Of a stretch of 64,000 nucleotides of DNA, positions 1 to 14,300 are shown piece after piece. The DNA comes from Trematomus loennbergii (taxonomy: Eukaryota > Chordata > Actinopteri > Perciformes > Nototheniidae), in contig JAAOOA010000151.1 of the NCBI GenBank assembly GCA_012861695.1, forward strand, positions 434,001-498,000, given 5' to 3'. The notes under the pieces are model-generated. The model was not told where the DNA came from, did no database searches, and was given only the letters and a program-made list of their open reading frames with translations. How positions within the stretch are numbered: the first letter of the stretch is position 1; every line of letters starts with the position of its first letter. Both the position numbers and the translations under genes were made by a program.

Positions 1-657
1 TCTTGTGAGTAATCAGATTGAGATTTGTATAATTTGTTATAAAATTCATAGAAAGTCTGGTTAATCTGTTTTGGGTGGTAGCTTATTTCGTTGTCTTTCA
101 GACGAATTGCTTTTATAGCCCTTTCTGCCTGCTCCTTCTTTAATTGATAGGCAAGTAGTTTACTTGGTTTATTGCCGAATTCATAATTCTTTTGTCTGAT
201 AAGATTCATTTGTGTTATATTTTCATTTGTTAAGTCAATATTTAATTTAGCTCTGGCTGTGTTTAATTGTTTCCAGTTTTCATCTGTTGATGCGGATTTA
301 TGAAGTGCTTCACATCTGTTTACTTCTCTTTCAAGTTCTTGTCTGAGCCTAATTTTTTCACGTTTTTTAAAGGATGTGTATGAGATAATAAGTCCTCTTA
401 AAGTAGCTTTTGCAGCTTCCCAAATAATATTCGGATCTATAGAGGGGTCATTGTTTTCTTTTATATAGTACCTTATCCACATTCGCATTTTTAATTGGAA
501 TTTTTCGTCTCTAAGTAAGGAGTTATCAAATTTCCAGCGCCTGGATACAAATTCTCCACTCTCCAAGTGAATAGTTACATGAACTCTTGCATGATCCGAA
601 ATATTAATGGAATCAATTTTACATTCTTTTACCCTATGCATGTATTTTGAGGAATAA
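1..657 (-). mobile_element. L1-like LINE ORF2 fragment (end of endonuclease plus linker to RT)
   Basis: The minus strand, read from about 657 down to the window edge, stays open in one frame (about 215 codons; I translated most of it by hand). It begins with the end of an APE-type endonuclease (motif ISDHARVHV, with the catalytic SDH), continues through a long charged helical linker (RQELEREVNRCEAL), then reaches QLKKEQAERAIKAI and FYEFYNKLYKS, which precede the reverse transcriptase in L1/Tx1-like ORF2 proteins. The RT itself would lie left of the window. The open frame suggests a fairly young copy, truncated at its 5' side near 657. It lies upstream of, or in, an early intron of mlph, in antisense orientation. 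The L1-type assignment rests on family memory, not a search. Confidence 0.8.
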
Positions 658-1690
658 AATATATAAAATAACTCTTCCAGTTTGATAAGATACAGTATTA
701 TGAATGTTACAGCAATAAGTATCTAATATATCTTGATCATTTGTTGTTCCTCACATGTAACCGTAGAACTCCTTGTTCCTGGAGAAGCACCAGCTTGTAG
801 ACTTTTCCTTTGTGACAAGGCTGATAATAATGTTAACACAAAGCTGCCAAAATGAATAGTCCATGCTAACAAGCATAACATCAACTAATCAGAATGTCGG
901 CCAGCATTCTGACTCACCACATGTCTGTTTGATGGATTGGTTTATGGTTTGTTGAGCTGTAAACCTTTAAGGTGAGTAATGCGTTGGACATTTAGCTTTA
1001 AAATGTCCTCGGCTCAACAGTTGTTTGTTGAACATTTTGTGAAATGTCCTTTTTGGCTTTTGTTTCTCTGGGAATGATGAGTTGTGTAGGATATGGTATG
1101 GTTAGCTTAGCATAAATACTGGAATCAGGTAGAAACAGCCTGGCTTCATCCAATGTTACATCCACCAGCAACTCTGCTGCTTTTTTATGTACCAATATAT
1201 AACAGAAACATAAAAATGACCATTTAAGATGTTAGGAGGAGAAACGTATCAGAACAGTTTATCCATCTGCTCAGTATTTCTGCTGGTTGCCATATATAAT
1301 GCTCTGGTTTTGGTCTTTGAGCAGACTTGATACCACATTTGTCTGCATTTATTTATGAACAGTGTGCAAACCCTGTTTCAAGCCAGGCTCAATGTAGAAC
1401 ACAATTTTCCAATAAAGTGTCCTGTCCCAAGATGTACATTCAAAAAGTGCTTATTACTGCAGCAATATTAACTGTGATAGAAGATACCAATAGGCAGTAG
1501 AGCTCCAGTAATCAACCCTCCTTCAATGTCTAATACCACCCTTGGTCAAAAGCTATTGCACACAGTGCAGTGTTTGTTTAACTTGCCTAGCATACCAGAT
1601 GGCCATATTGACACAAGGAAGCCATGGTATTGCAAAAAGTCCTATTATGTTGCTTGACAACACTGCTGCTGGAACAAAAATGTTCCCAAT
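658..1690. other. Unassigned non-coding DNA upstream of the first visible mlph exon
   Basis: No exon, RNA gene or repeat is recognised here. I looked for the missing N-terminal mlph exon (the family start resembles MGKKLDLS) and did not find it, so this is probably intron. Confidence 0.4.
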
Positions 1691-1707
1691 TTGGGATAAA
1701 TAAAGTA

Positions 1708-1969
<262 letters not shown>

Positions 1970-2171
1970 AGAAGTCCATACAGAACCCTCTTCTGTGATG
2001 CTGTATGGACCCATACAGTAAAAAGTGGTTTTCACTTTCTTGTGGAGTTCTGTTTATTAACTACAATAATTGATCATGGACTCAAGGATACATTCAACAA
2101 TGTTTCATCAAGAACACACTCATCTCTTTCTTTGTATGTAGTCAACTGCTGTTTTTTTGTTTGTTACTTAG

Positions 2172-2393
2172 AGACCTAAAGACAAAGATTGAAAAAGAGG
2201 ACACCAAGAGAGAGTTGTTGGGGAACCAGAGCAGTCTGAGTGAGTCTCACTGTATTCGCTGTCTGGAGCCCTTCAAGTTCCTGGTGAACAGCAGGCGTCA
2301 GTGTCTGGACTGCCAGCTGCACGTCTGCAAGTCCTGCAGCCTGTACAACAAGAAGGAGCACGGCTGGGTGTGTGACCCCTGCCGCATGGCCAG
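2172..2393 (+). CDS. mlph: mlph exon: Rab-binding domain zinc finger
   Basis: Acceptor TTACTTAG, donor CAG|GTAGGA. Translation runs from [17 protein letters not shown] through four cysteine pairs, CIRC, CLDC, CKSC and CDPC, which form the two-zinc FYVE-like finger of Slp/Slac2 Rab27 effectors. It ends MAR with a codon split into the next exon. Confidence 0.95.
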
Positions 2394-5300
2394 GTAGGAG
2401 AGGACAAACAACTAATGAAGCCAGTAGTTAGTATAAAAGGAAATTTGAGGAGTGCAGATCTGGATTCAGTACGTATGGGTGCTAATTTCATGATCTACTG
2501 TTCCACTGTGTACTAATAAAGTAATGGGGCCAATGATGGATGAAAGTGGAGCAAATGAGTTATCAGATTATAACGTTTTTATATTTGAAAAAGTTGTATC
2601 AACTGATACTAATGTTACACTAAATAATGTAAATAATGAAACGGTAACTGCTCTCATCTATAGCATGGGCCTTGTTCCACTGTATTTATTCACAACAAAA
2701 CTATTTGGTAATTTATTTGCATAAACTGAATCCTAGTGTTATGCTTCAAAGTGGACACATACTTTGTTTGTTGTGCTTGGCAGCTCAACTAAGATCTAAA
2801 TATTTGTTAGAATGCAGTAACAATGCTGCAGCATGTATACAGTATATAGTGTATACACGTTTTTTGGAAACATGATTCAATTCAACCATACCGCTGCAGC
2901 TCCATATGTTACTGTATCCTATAGTTTGCTCAGATGTGGCTGAGCTCTGCCAATGTCTGGTAAATATCATGCTATGCATCTCAGACTTAGACCAGCACTC
3001 ACCATAGCAGCCAATAATGTCTTACATTTGACAAAAGAGACATATGTGTGTGTGGGACATATGTTTTCCCAGGTATTTTCAGTTGTATTTATGACTGATC
3101 TGTGTTTAAGTCTTTAGTTCCTATTTCCTTTACCAGGGTCCTCAAGATCGGTACTTTGGAGTGGTACCACGAAAATGTACGTGCCCGCTTCAAGCGCTTT
3201 GGCAGTGCAAAGGTGATGAGATCACTCTTCAAGAGGTTGAGCGGGGACCACAGTGGCTCTCAGAATGACTTAGAAGGTGAGTTTTTAGTATCAACATGCC
3301 GTTGTCTGTGGTTTTCTGTACAGAAGATAACCGTGAAGTTGTGTTACTAAATTGGTTTCCAGGATTCTCCCAATCTAATGCTTGTGAGAAATGATTGAAA
3401 TGCTTGTGTCTGGAATGCTTTAATCCTTGATCCATTTGTGCAAATCAGTATGTGGTACAAGTCCACGTGTTACACTTAATAAATGATGTCAGTGTGGCCC
3501 TTAAGCAAAGAGATTAACCCCAGCTGATGAAGCTCAGCAGTCAAAAACTGGAGTTTGTCAGGGCAGCTGCCAAGTAGGAATGTCTATATAAATGAGAAGC
3601 GGGGCAAATCAAAGGTTACAAATGTGGTACAATGTCAGACCTAAGGTCAAGGTGACTTTAAAGGGGCAACCTTAACACATTCCCATCAGCTTCACTCATT
3701 TCTTTACGAGCCCTGTGGAGGTGCTGCAGGTCAGAAGTTGAGCTGCAGAGCATTGCTGGAAGTAGGCTCCAGCTTACCATAAGAAATCCCCCATAAATGA
3801 AAGGCTTCAAGGAGATTCAACAGCTGCATACTGCACCTCAACTGCATAGAGAATGTATAATAACCTGTTGAATTGCACATCGGCAAATCGTCGCCATAAC
3901 AAGTGCATCACATGTTTGTGTCAGTTTACAAGCTAAAGACATGGACCTATTAATGCATTTATTTTTTCGGAAATGCAGCATATTTTCCCAGTGGGCAACA
4001 GAATGCAGATTTGTCAAGTAAATGCGAGCAGCAAAGACTTCATTAGAATGAATGTTATAGCTTCTGCAGTCACTTGGGGCAAGGGGAGATTAGACTTTGC
4101 GCTTCATCATCATATAATATAACATTTTCATATTTTTGAAGGCCCTCAAGGCGCTCCACACATTTCGTGAATTTACTCCAGGTGGAACTAAAGTCATCCA
4201 AGATGGCAGCACGTCTCGTACTGTGTCCGTATGTCTGTATGACTTGGGTGATTACTTCTAAGTTGTCTGGCGGACACTTTCAATTTTTCAACTGCTACAT
4301 ATCAAATCCTAATCGTAAATGTAGTATTGTGACTTACCGGCGGAAATACCGGCTACTTGGACTATTGGAGCCTGTTCAACTCGGCAACCGGACTACACAT
4401 CGTTGATCTTGATGGGTCCAATTCTTTTTCTCATCCTAAAGGGAAGTTCCTATCTTTTTGAATTGTGCACTGAACTGTATCTGACTGTTTTACGATCCCT
4501 ACTGATCCAGTTTTTTTATTTTTAAACCAGCGATGCATCGGGTCGGGCTTCCTGTTTACATGTGACGTCACAACACGCATCGTCCCCAGCTGATCGGGTG
4601 GTTGAACATTTCCGGAACAGATTTATATGGGATTGACCCTGATTTCGTTCTGCACTAACTTGTCTTGTGGCGTGGAGCTCAAGAGTCTGCTGTTTTGGTT
4701 GGGTTCTCCACGTTTCGCAGAATTTTAATTATGTCCCTGCTTTTGGCTGTTCTATCCCTTTCAATTTGGAGCAGCACTGGGGGAAGTCCCCACGGGACCG
4801 AAATATCCCGTCCATCACTCTCAACCCCGGTTTTACCAGGCCGGGGAACGTGCTCCTCTTGCAGTCCGCTGGGCACGATGTTGAGCCCCTTCCCTCTGAT
4901 CCTCTCTCCCGCATCTGTCAAGTGCGGATCTGTGGACTTGGCCCGTCTGATTAGCCTCATGGCTCTACTAGACAACTTTATTATTTCTTCAAGCCATCTT
5001 CATGATTTTGTGTTAGGTTTAAACACTAAGAGAGAGCCGTCAAAAAGTCCACCTAGGCCTGTCTATAGGTGTCTAATTGTACTCTTATTGTTGATTTCAG
5101 GAAATGTGCAACCTAACCCTGGACCAGATTCTTGAGTTAATTTTAACACCCCTGCAGATTTTAAATCTAGGTCTGGTCTTGGTCTCATTCATTTGAATGT
5201 GCGCAGTTTGATTGCTAAAATGGATATGATTCGTATTTGGGCACATTCAACCGATGCTGATATAATAGTGATATCTGAAACTTGGCTAACCAAATCAATT

Positions 5301-8300
5301 TCAAGCAAGGATATTTGCATTGACGGCTATAATAGGCGTCAATAGGACTGATCGACCTAAAAAGGGTGGAGGTGTTGCAGTCTATGTTAAATCGAAGTTT
5401 CATGTACAAATTATTCTCTCTACATCACTGACAAAACAATTTGAACTTTTGGCTCTTGACTTGGAAGTATCAAAAGCGCTCCATATTACTGTTGTTGGTT
5501 GCTACAGACCACCTTCAGCTGTCAGCGACGCTTTACTATCTTTAATGCAGCTTTTGTCCAGTCTTAACTATACTGAAATTGTCATTGTGGGTGACCTTAA
5601 CTGGAACTGGCTGCTACCAGCATCTGATGATGTTAAAACATACTGCAATTCCTTAAATCTCTTTCAGATTGTTGGCAGTCCCACTAGACCCAATCTGAAA
5701 TCTCCTGAAAAATCCTCCTTAATTGATCTAATCCTTACAAATGCTTCTCATAAATACACCCCTGCTTCTGTATTTGCAAATGACATCAGTGACCACTGTG
5801 TCATTGCCACGGTACGGAATACAAAAGTCCCTAAGACTAAAACCCTACACGAGCGCAATGTAGCATGGTCAAAAGCCAGGAGTACAGGTTTTGGACACTT
5901 CAGACAACCTAAATAATCCCTTAAATTCTGGAAAACTATTAAATCATTAGCTCTTTGTCAGCTCCAGAATACTTTTAACATTGTACAATCCAACATGAGT
6001 GATTTGAAACTTGTTTTAAATGCTGCCAAAACAAAGCTAATGATGTTCACGAAAGCAAAACCCAAGGTCTTGAACCTTCCTCCTATCACCACCTTGCAGG
6101 GGTCGGAGATTGAATCTGTGTTGCAGTATAAGTATCTTGGAATTATAATTGACAATTCGCTTTCTTTTAAACCACAGATTGTGGAACTCTTGAAAAAATT
6201 AAGAATAAAATTAGGTTGTTTTTTTAGAAACAAGTCCTGTTTTTCCTATGAGGCCAAAAAGAGACTAGTGTTGCAACCTTTCTGTCTGGATTATGGAGAT
6301 GTGGTTTATATGAATGCATCTTCTCAGTGCCTTCACTCGCTGGATACCGTCTACCACAGTGCACTGAGATTCATCACAAACCTCAAAACCTTGACGCACC
6401 ACTGCAATCTATACACTCGTGTTGGATGGTCTTCCCTGACCACGCGTAGACTGAAACATTGGCACATCCTATAAGGCTATTCTTGGTGCTTATCTAAGGA
6501 TATACATAAACAGAAAATGCACAGGATCTTATCGGCTTCGCTCCAATAACTTTTTCCTTTTAACTGTACCAAAGGTCCGTACTGAACTGGGGAAAAGGGC
6601 GTTCAGTTACGCTGCCCCTCAAGCTTGGAACCTGCTTCAAACTGAGCTGAAACTCAGAGAGCTGGTCTCATTAAACACACTCAAAGCAACTTTAACTGAC
6701 CTTGAAGCAGGCCACTGTGTCTGTAAATGCTTTGGCTAAACTTGGTGTATGACTGTGTTGTGATTGTGTGTTTTTTTTTTTTTAATTGTCTGTAACCATT
6801 CTTGGGCCAGGACTCTCTTGAAAAAGAGATTTTTAATCTCAATGAGACCTATCCTGGTTAAATAAAGGTAAAATAAAAATAAATAAAATAAAATCTCTAA
6901 CGGGGATCCTTTCAGCTGTTCTGGTCGCTCACGTTTTCCTCTCCAAGAAACTTACTGTTGGTCTATTTCTTACATTTGTCCACCATCTGTCTATGAGAGC
7001 CAGTCATTTCCTTTCTCTGTCTCAGATAGTAAGCCGGAGGCTGCCAAATCTGTCACAGGCTTTAATCTCTCCCATCTTTTCTCTTTTTCCGGCTCTGGCT
7101 CTTCACAGCTTTGCCGAGTGTCACAGTCTTAGTTCCTGACAGAAGACCTCCAATGTCCTTAACTGACCAGTGTGTTGGGACATTAACAATGCAGCTGTAC
7201 CTCTTCACACATTATTTCCTGAGATTCTAATGTGGTGAAAAGTCCTGTTTATGTTTGCTGCTTGTGTTTAAAGTCTGATGCAGTGACGGCATGAGGCTTT
7301 TTCAAAACCTTTCCGGCACTTATTCTCTCTTTTTAAGTTGCTCACGTAGCATTGCCAATATCCTTTGGCCAAACCCAGAGCATATAAAACAAATGCTCTT
7401 GAAGCACACTTTATCAGCTTTACGAATGATTGTGCACAGCAGGGCTTCATGTGAGATCAGAGCATCAGGAGATCAATGAATTCTGAAGAGACAGGGCTCC
7501 TGGTAATGCTTTCGCTGAGTCACCCTGGAGGATTTTTGGACGGGGTATAAAAAATATTAAGTTGGTTTGCTGGCTTAGCCCAGAGGGCCTTGTGATCATC
7601 CAGTCACATGTGTCTCAATCTGTGCCTGGAATTGGAGGATTCAGTTGAGCAGAACGACGAGAATCAGACAGAAAGAGAGACAGTCTTCATGTAGAAACAG
7701 CGCACAGTGAGCACAGATGCATTGTGTTGTTATTAGATACAGCTGAGAACATGTCAACAGATGCATCATGTTAAAAACCATCAGCCACTCATCACATGCA
7801 GACCTTCATGTGATCGCTTGGATTCAATTTCCCATGCATGACTGTACTCTCACTCACATTCTCTGGCTGTTCTGCTGTGGTCCGCCGGGCCCCACAGCTC
7901 GCATGGTGTCATTCTGTGTACAGTAGCTTTGTGCATGGGGAGATACAACACTGTTGCTAACAGCAGAGTCTTTGTTCACATGTGTTGCATAAAGGAGTTC
8001 AACTCGATTAGCCAGCTAACCTCAGCTCCTCTGATCATGGTGCTACATCTGCTTCTGCTTCTAATTATAGTTTTATGTGGAAAATAAGGACTACCTGAAT
8101 TACTCCAATTCGCTGAGCTGTTTAGCATAGTTACTGAATTGCAAAATTGCAAACCTAACCTCATTCATTTTCATTTCAAAGTGTAAATAACACTAAATAG
8201 GTCATCCTTGTTTCATATTTTCTGTTTTTCAGACCCTCATGGATATGATACACAGAGCATACCCGAGGTCCACAGTAAGTAGACTGAACTAAATAACTAT

Positions 8301-11300
8301 ATTATCTTCTGACTTGATGTTTTAAAGTTTGGTGCTTTATGTGCCAAAGAAAACATACATTGGTCATTTTCTAAAATACTTTTCTTTTACTATAAAAATA
8401 AATAATGTCAACACTATTGTAAACATTGGGGTGAGAGTTCATGTGTTTTGAGCATGCGCAGCTGTCCTGAAGTTGTGGAGAGTGAAAGTGAAAAAGTAAT
8501 AAACGGAGGCGCTGTTTGTGACGCTCCACAAGTACAAAGTTCCTGAGTTTTTGTGATACAGAATTATCTTTGAAGCCCTAACACCTCGGACGCTACACTA
8601 TCACTGTTTGGATACAAATCTCCGTACACAGGAAAAACACAACTGAAGTGTATTTGTGACGCCTCGCACTGTGATGTTAAAAACCAAACAAAATACGTTT
8701 TTTACGTCAACACTGAAAATTGAGCTTCTGAAAAATCTCAACGTGAGTTTTACAAAAGCTCAGTTTGCAGTAACCTTAAACGCTGTTTGGCAGTGGAGAA
8801 AAAGGCAAAAAATGTAGAAAGAGTTAGATTTTTTAATTCCTGTGCACATGTGGACTAGTGGTCATACTATCAAAGCAGTGCTTTGAGCTAACTGCTAACA
8901 TCAACATGCTAACTTCCTCTCAATGGCAATGCTAAAATGCGGATGAAGCACTGCGGGTTAACCCTGTTCACAATCTTACTTTAGTGTGTTAGCATGCTAG
9001 CATTGGAAAATTAGCACTTTACAAGTCTTTTATTCGTTTTACAGTTATAATGTTATGAAGTTTAAACATTGACTATGCTAGAGAAAAAAGTCAGACGATC
9101 GTCTGAATTATCGCGACTCTTCTTTTGAAAACTGTCACATTTTTCTAGAAGTACTACATCAAATTGTTTGATAGATATCTGTTGACCTAAATAATTGACA
9201 GACGGACCGGCTGAATTTTCCATCCCTGTTGCTCGCATTGCTTAAAATGCTATTAAAACATGTGTAACAACTATTTACCCCAATACCTGTGCACAGGACT
9301 GAGACTCTTGAGCTCATATGTAGCAAATCACAGTCAACATATTTTAAATCACAGTCCTGCTGTGTGCTATTCACATCATATGCAACGGTTCTCAGACATT
9401 TTGCAATCATTTTCAGTGAGTCTGGGTGGTCTCGACTGGATTAGCAACCAGGCACGTGGCACTATATGCATCATGGGTTTGTTGTAATCTGGCAATATCC
9501 AAAATGTTAAGGTTCCCCTTAATTTTTACCATTTGCTGTCATGGTGAGGGGCCCTTTATCAATAAATATGTGTTCCATCAAATTGCAACAAACAGGATTC
9601 AAAGACCACACATTTTATTCCCTCAGGGCCTTTGAGGCTTAGTCCAGCCAAGTGTGTGGTCTTCTTCAGATCCATTCAGGACTCACATGTGTTCACTATG
9701 CTGCTGCATGGTTTAGTAAATAATATATATATGTTTTGCAATTGAGACTAATAAAGACAGGTTGAACGTCTGATACATTCCTACTGTCAGTTGTGGGATG
9801 TAACTGAATACATTTACTCAAGTACTGTATGTAAGTGAAATGGAGGTACTTTTACTCCAGTACATGTTGTAGGAAAATGTTGTACTTTATACTCCACTAC
9901 ATTTATTTTACATATTTGTTCCTAGTTACCTTTGCAATTCAGGTTACTAATACAAAATATGAATCAACATACCTTATATATTATTATAGGTTAAGCTACC
10001 CAGTAGTTTAAAAATCAACCCCACTTTGACCAATTGCATCCGAAGTGATGAACACATTGATAATTGAAATATATTTTAAAACATTATTAATACATGTGGA
10101 TGGACGCCTGGATTGCCTGGACGCCTGGATTGTGTCCACATTGACATATCGAGAGAGAGAGAGCAGAGCCGGGGAAGCTTTAGTCAGAGGGAGTTGACAA
10201 GGTTTCAAACAAGGGTGTTAACTGGGCATCTACCAATCAGAGGGTCGGTGGTTCCACCCAGCTGCTCCTAGTGCAGACAGTATTGAGGTGTGTGTGAGTC
10301 ACTTTGGATAAAAGAGCCAGCTAAATGGCATGACATGTAATACAGTGATTCATGTTGGAAATGATAGAGAAGTCGTGCTGTAAGTGTAGGCCCACTGAGG
10401 CTGAGCTAATGTGACATGTTGTTCTGTGTGTGCTTTCAACTGTATCTGTGGAGCTCCCTTTGCTCCTTATTCTGCTCCTCTCTGCAGTTTATGTTGTTGG
10501 CCAGTCTCTCCTTCCTCTCTCTCTGGAACTGGAACTAGAAATGCAACTCTCTCATAAAGAGGGACTGAAAACACACCACGTTGCTTTTCAGTCCTTGTGC
10601 TGTAATTGTTCTACCAGATGGAAATAACATAGCATTTGAGTTGCTGCAGTATGTTGCACAACAATCTAGTTGTACCTACTCTACTTTACTCTAGAGTTCT
10701 ATTGAAGGAAGTGTAAATCTGTACTTAATGGTGAACTCACTCTGCATTGTGTGACTCTATGTTTGCTAAGAAATGCATGCGCACAGAGAAACGCCACATG
10801 ATTCTCTTTAGAAAGCTCACTTTGTTGTGCAGTATATTTGTTCAACTCTGTTAAAGCTTACGGTGTTTTTTCTTTATCAGCAGATGGATATGAGGAGCAC
10901 AGTATGGACGCTCCAGAATCACCGCGCTACAAGGAGGTACGCCAACTCTTTCTTATTATTCGAGAGTATGTGCTTTAATATTTACTGCTTAACCTTTCTA
11001 TGAGAATAAACTTAAAGGTGGGGTAGGTAAGTTTGAGAAACCGGCTCGAGATACACTTTTTGTTATATTCCATGGAATGCTCTTAACATCCCGATAGCAA
11101 TGAATATCTGAAGTGCTTTGACAACAAATCCATAAAACAATGTCATCTGTGGAAGCCGTAGTACTGTAAAAAGCACGACCAATCATTTTAGCCGGCCCGG
11201 CTAAATAACTGGATGGCCTACCTGCCTGTCAGCCTTCCTCTGTGCACAAACTTATCTCGTGCCCTCATTGGTCATGTGCGCGTTTGTGTGTGTTGGAGGA

Positions 11301-14300
11301 GGAGCTCTGTAAGGAAGTGGCAGATTTTTTCCGGTTGTGTATTTTTAAATTCTAGCGCACTCGAGCTGGTTTCTCCAAAATGACCTACCCCACCTTTAAT
11401 AAACAGGCAACTTGCAGCTTTTTTGATGGGTTCCCACATTTGAGTGAGTTTGTGGCCAGCAGTAAGCTGGCAATGATATGCATCATTTAACAAGAAGCAG
11501 AAATCAATGTGTCCTCAGAAAGCTGAACATTACAGCTCTTCTGTTTTTCTCTGCAAATTGATATTGAGACAAAATAGAGCCTAACTCACAAGATAGGGGC
11601 TCTATTCTCCACTCCTCACACCATCGCTGGAATCCTAGCCCTTTGGCCTGTAACAGGCTGTGCTGGATCCAGCTCTAGCTGCCTGGATAGACTGAATAAT
11701 GCTGTCAGACAATCCACCCTGTCTCAGCCTGTCCCTCTCAGGAGCCAAGCCTGGAGAGGACGGCCCAGAGTGGGTAATGCCCCGATTGCACCTGCCTCTT
11801 GAGACATCGCCCCCCAGAACTGGGGGATTGCCCAGGGCAGCGGTGGAAAGGCGTATAGCAGCTTCCTTGGCCATGGCTCGTGTGCAAACGCGTCCACCCC
11901 CAAGGGCGGGTCGTCGCTCAGGGCCATGGAGAACCACAGGGCACAGTGGCTGTTGCGCCGGCTGGCGCACAGATCCACTTCCGCTCTCCCGAACTGGGCC
12001 CAGATCTGCTTCACCACCTCCGGGTGAAGCATCCATTTGCCTGGCAGGGGGCCGCCCCTCGACCTGAGGTCGGCCCCCCTGTTCTCCAGTCCCGGGATAT
12101 GGAGGGCTCTCAGAGATACTACTCTTACTGTTTAACATTTTGGGTTACTTAATGTTACTTCATGTTAAGGCTAATAAAAATGACAAGGCTAAGCCGGCTG
12201 TAATGTAATGTAACTAACGTGCTTGCTACTAGCTAGGTAGCTAGCTTGATCAGCCACTCCTGGTCCTTTCATCAGACGGGAAGCGAAAGAACGAGCAAGA
12301 CCCATTGCTGGTATGATAACAACCTGGTACTAAGCACACAGGCATCTTGTTAAAGTTATCTTATCTTAGCTATCTCTATTTTAGTGGAGGAAAACAATTG
12401 TGACATCACTTACGCGACTCTGGGATTTGTAGTCTTTCTAGTTGTGTATTTTTCATAGTCTTATATTTCAACAGTTTTACGACAAACTGTGACTTTTTTG
12501 ACATGGAAATGATTTTTTAAGATTGACAAACATCATATGTGTAATTCATGGCACAATTCAAACGGGATCGAAAGATAAGTTTTCTCTCTCCATTGACTTC
12601 AATACATAATTTTTCCGAAATAAGGTCCCATGCACCGGAAGTATATGGGCGTGACTTCGCCACTCTATATAAATCTCAGTAGGTGAATGCTTGCATAGAG
12701 GGTAGTACAATAGAGTGGCGAAGTCCCTCCCCTTCCGGTTGAGCCCCATGGGACCTTATTTCGGAAAAATTATGTATTGAAGTCAATGGAGAGAGAAAGA
12801 TTATCTTTCGATCCCGTTTGAATTGTGCCACGAATTACACATATGATGTTTGTCAATTTAAAAGATAATTTTGCAAGTCAAAAAAAAAAAAATGTGTCGT
12901 AAAACTGTGAAGTAACACATTTGTTTGTGTGAAACGCTAAATGAACTACATCTCTGGTCAACCACACACGTCACCAAGATGGCCGTCACTACTGTCTTGT
13001 CAACACAACGATTAACTACCCTCACTATCACCACAATGAAACACGTCCTGAAGAATGTCATGCAAAGCTGCCTGCCTGCCTTCCTTTGATTCTCTCTGAA
13101 CTGCCCGGTCGTTTTAATGTTTAATGTCAACCATTTGTGCAGATAGCATGAAGTAGAGAAGATCGCTAGCGTTAGCGTTAGCATTTCTCCCCGGGCTTAA
13201 ATGGTGTATTATAGAATGATCACACCGGTGACAGTACTATTCAAAGGGTTCACGAAATATGACTACTACTCTTACTGTTTAACATTTTGGGTTACTTAAT
13301 GTTACTTCATGTTAAGGCTAATAAAAATGACAAGGCTGTAATGCTAACTAACGTGCTAGCTACTAGCTAGGTAGCTAACTTGATCAAGCCACTCCTGGTC
13401 ATTTCATCAGACGGGAAGCAAAAGAACGAGCAAGACCCATTGCTGGTATGATAACAACCTGGTACTAAGCACACAGGCATCTTGTTAAAGTTATCTTATC
13501 TTAGCCAGCGCCATATAGATAGATTATATCTATATTGCGCTGATCTTAGGTATCTGAATGGTGGAGGTAAACAATTGTGACATCACTTACGCGACTCTGG
13601 GATTTGTAGTCTTCTAGTTACGTATTTTTCGTAGTCTTATATTTCAACAGTTTTACGACAAACTGTGACTTTTTTACATGGAAATGATTTTTAAGATGAC
13701 AAACATCATATGTGTAATTCATGGCACAATTCAAACGGGATCGAAAGATACGTTTCTCTCCCCATTGACTTCAATGCATAATTTTTCCGAAATAAGGTCC
13801 CATACCCCGGAAGTAAGTGGGAGGGACTTCGCCACTCTATAGAGTCCAGTAGAGGGCGGAGCCTGTGAGAGTTATAACTGAGATTATTGTTTTTGGAGCA
13901 AAGAAGGACCGATTAAAAGTAATCGCAGAGCTTCAGTCGGCAGACTACAAAACAACTAATAAAGCTAGAAATCTGGGTGTAGTGATGGACTCAGACCTGA
14001 ATTTTAACAGTCACTTTACAACAATTATTAAGTCTGCATACTATCACCTGAAGAACATATCTAGGATTAAAAAACTAATGTCACAACAGGATTTAGAAAA
14101 ACTTGTCCATGCTTTTATCTTCAGTAGACTCGACTACTGCAATAGTGTATTCACAGGGCTCACAAAATAATCCATCAGAAAGCTGCAGCTGATTCAGAAC
14201 GCTGCTGCTCGAGTCCTCACTAACACTAAAAGAGTGGATCACATCACTCCGGTTCTGAAATCTTTACACTGGCTTCCAGTAGGTCAAATAATTGATTTTA

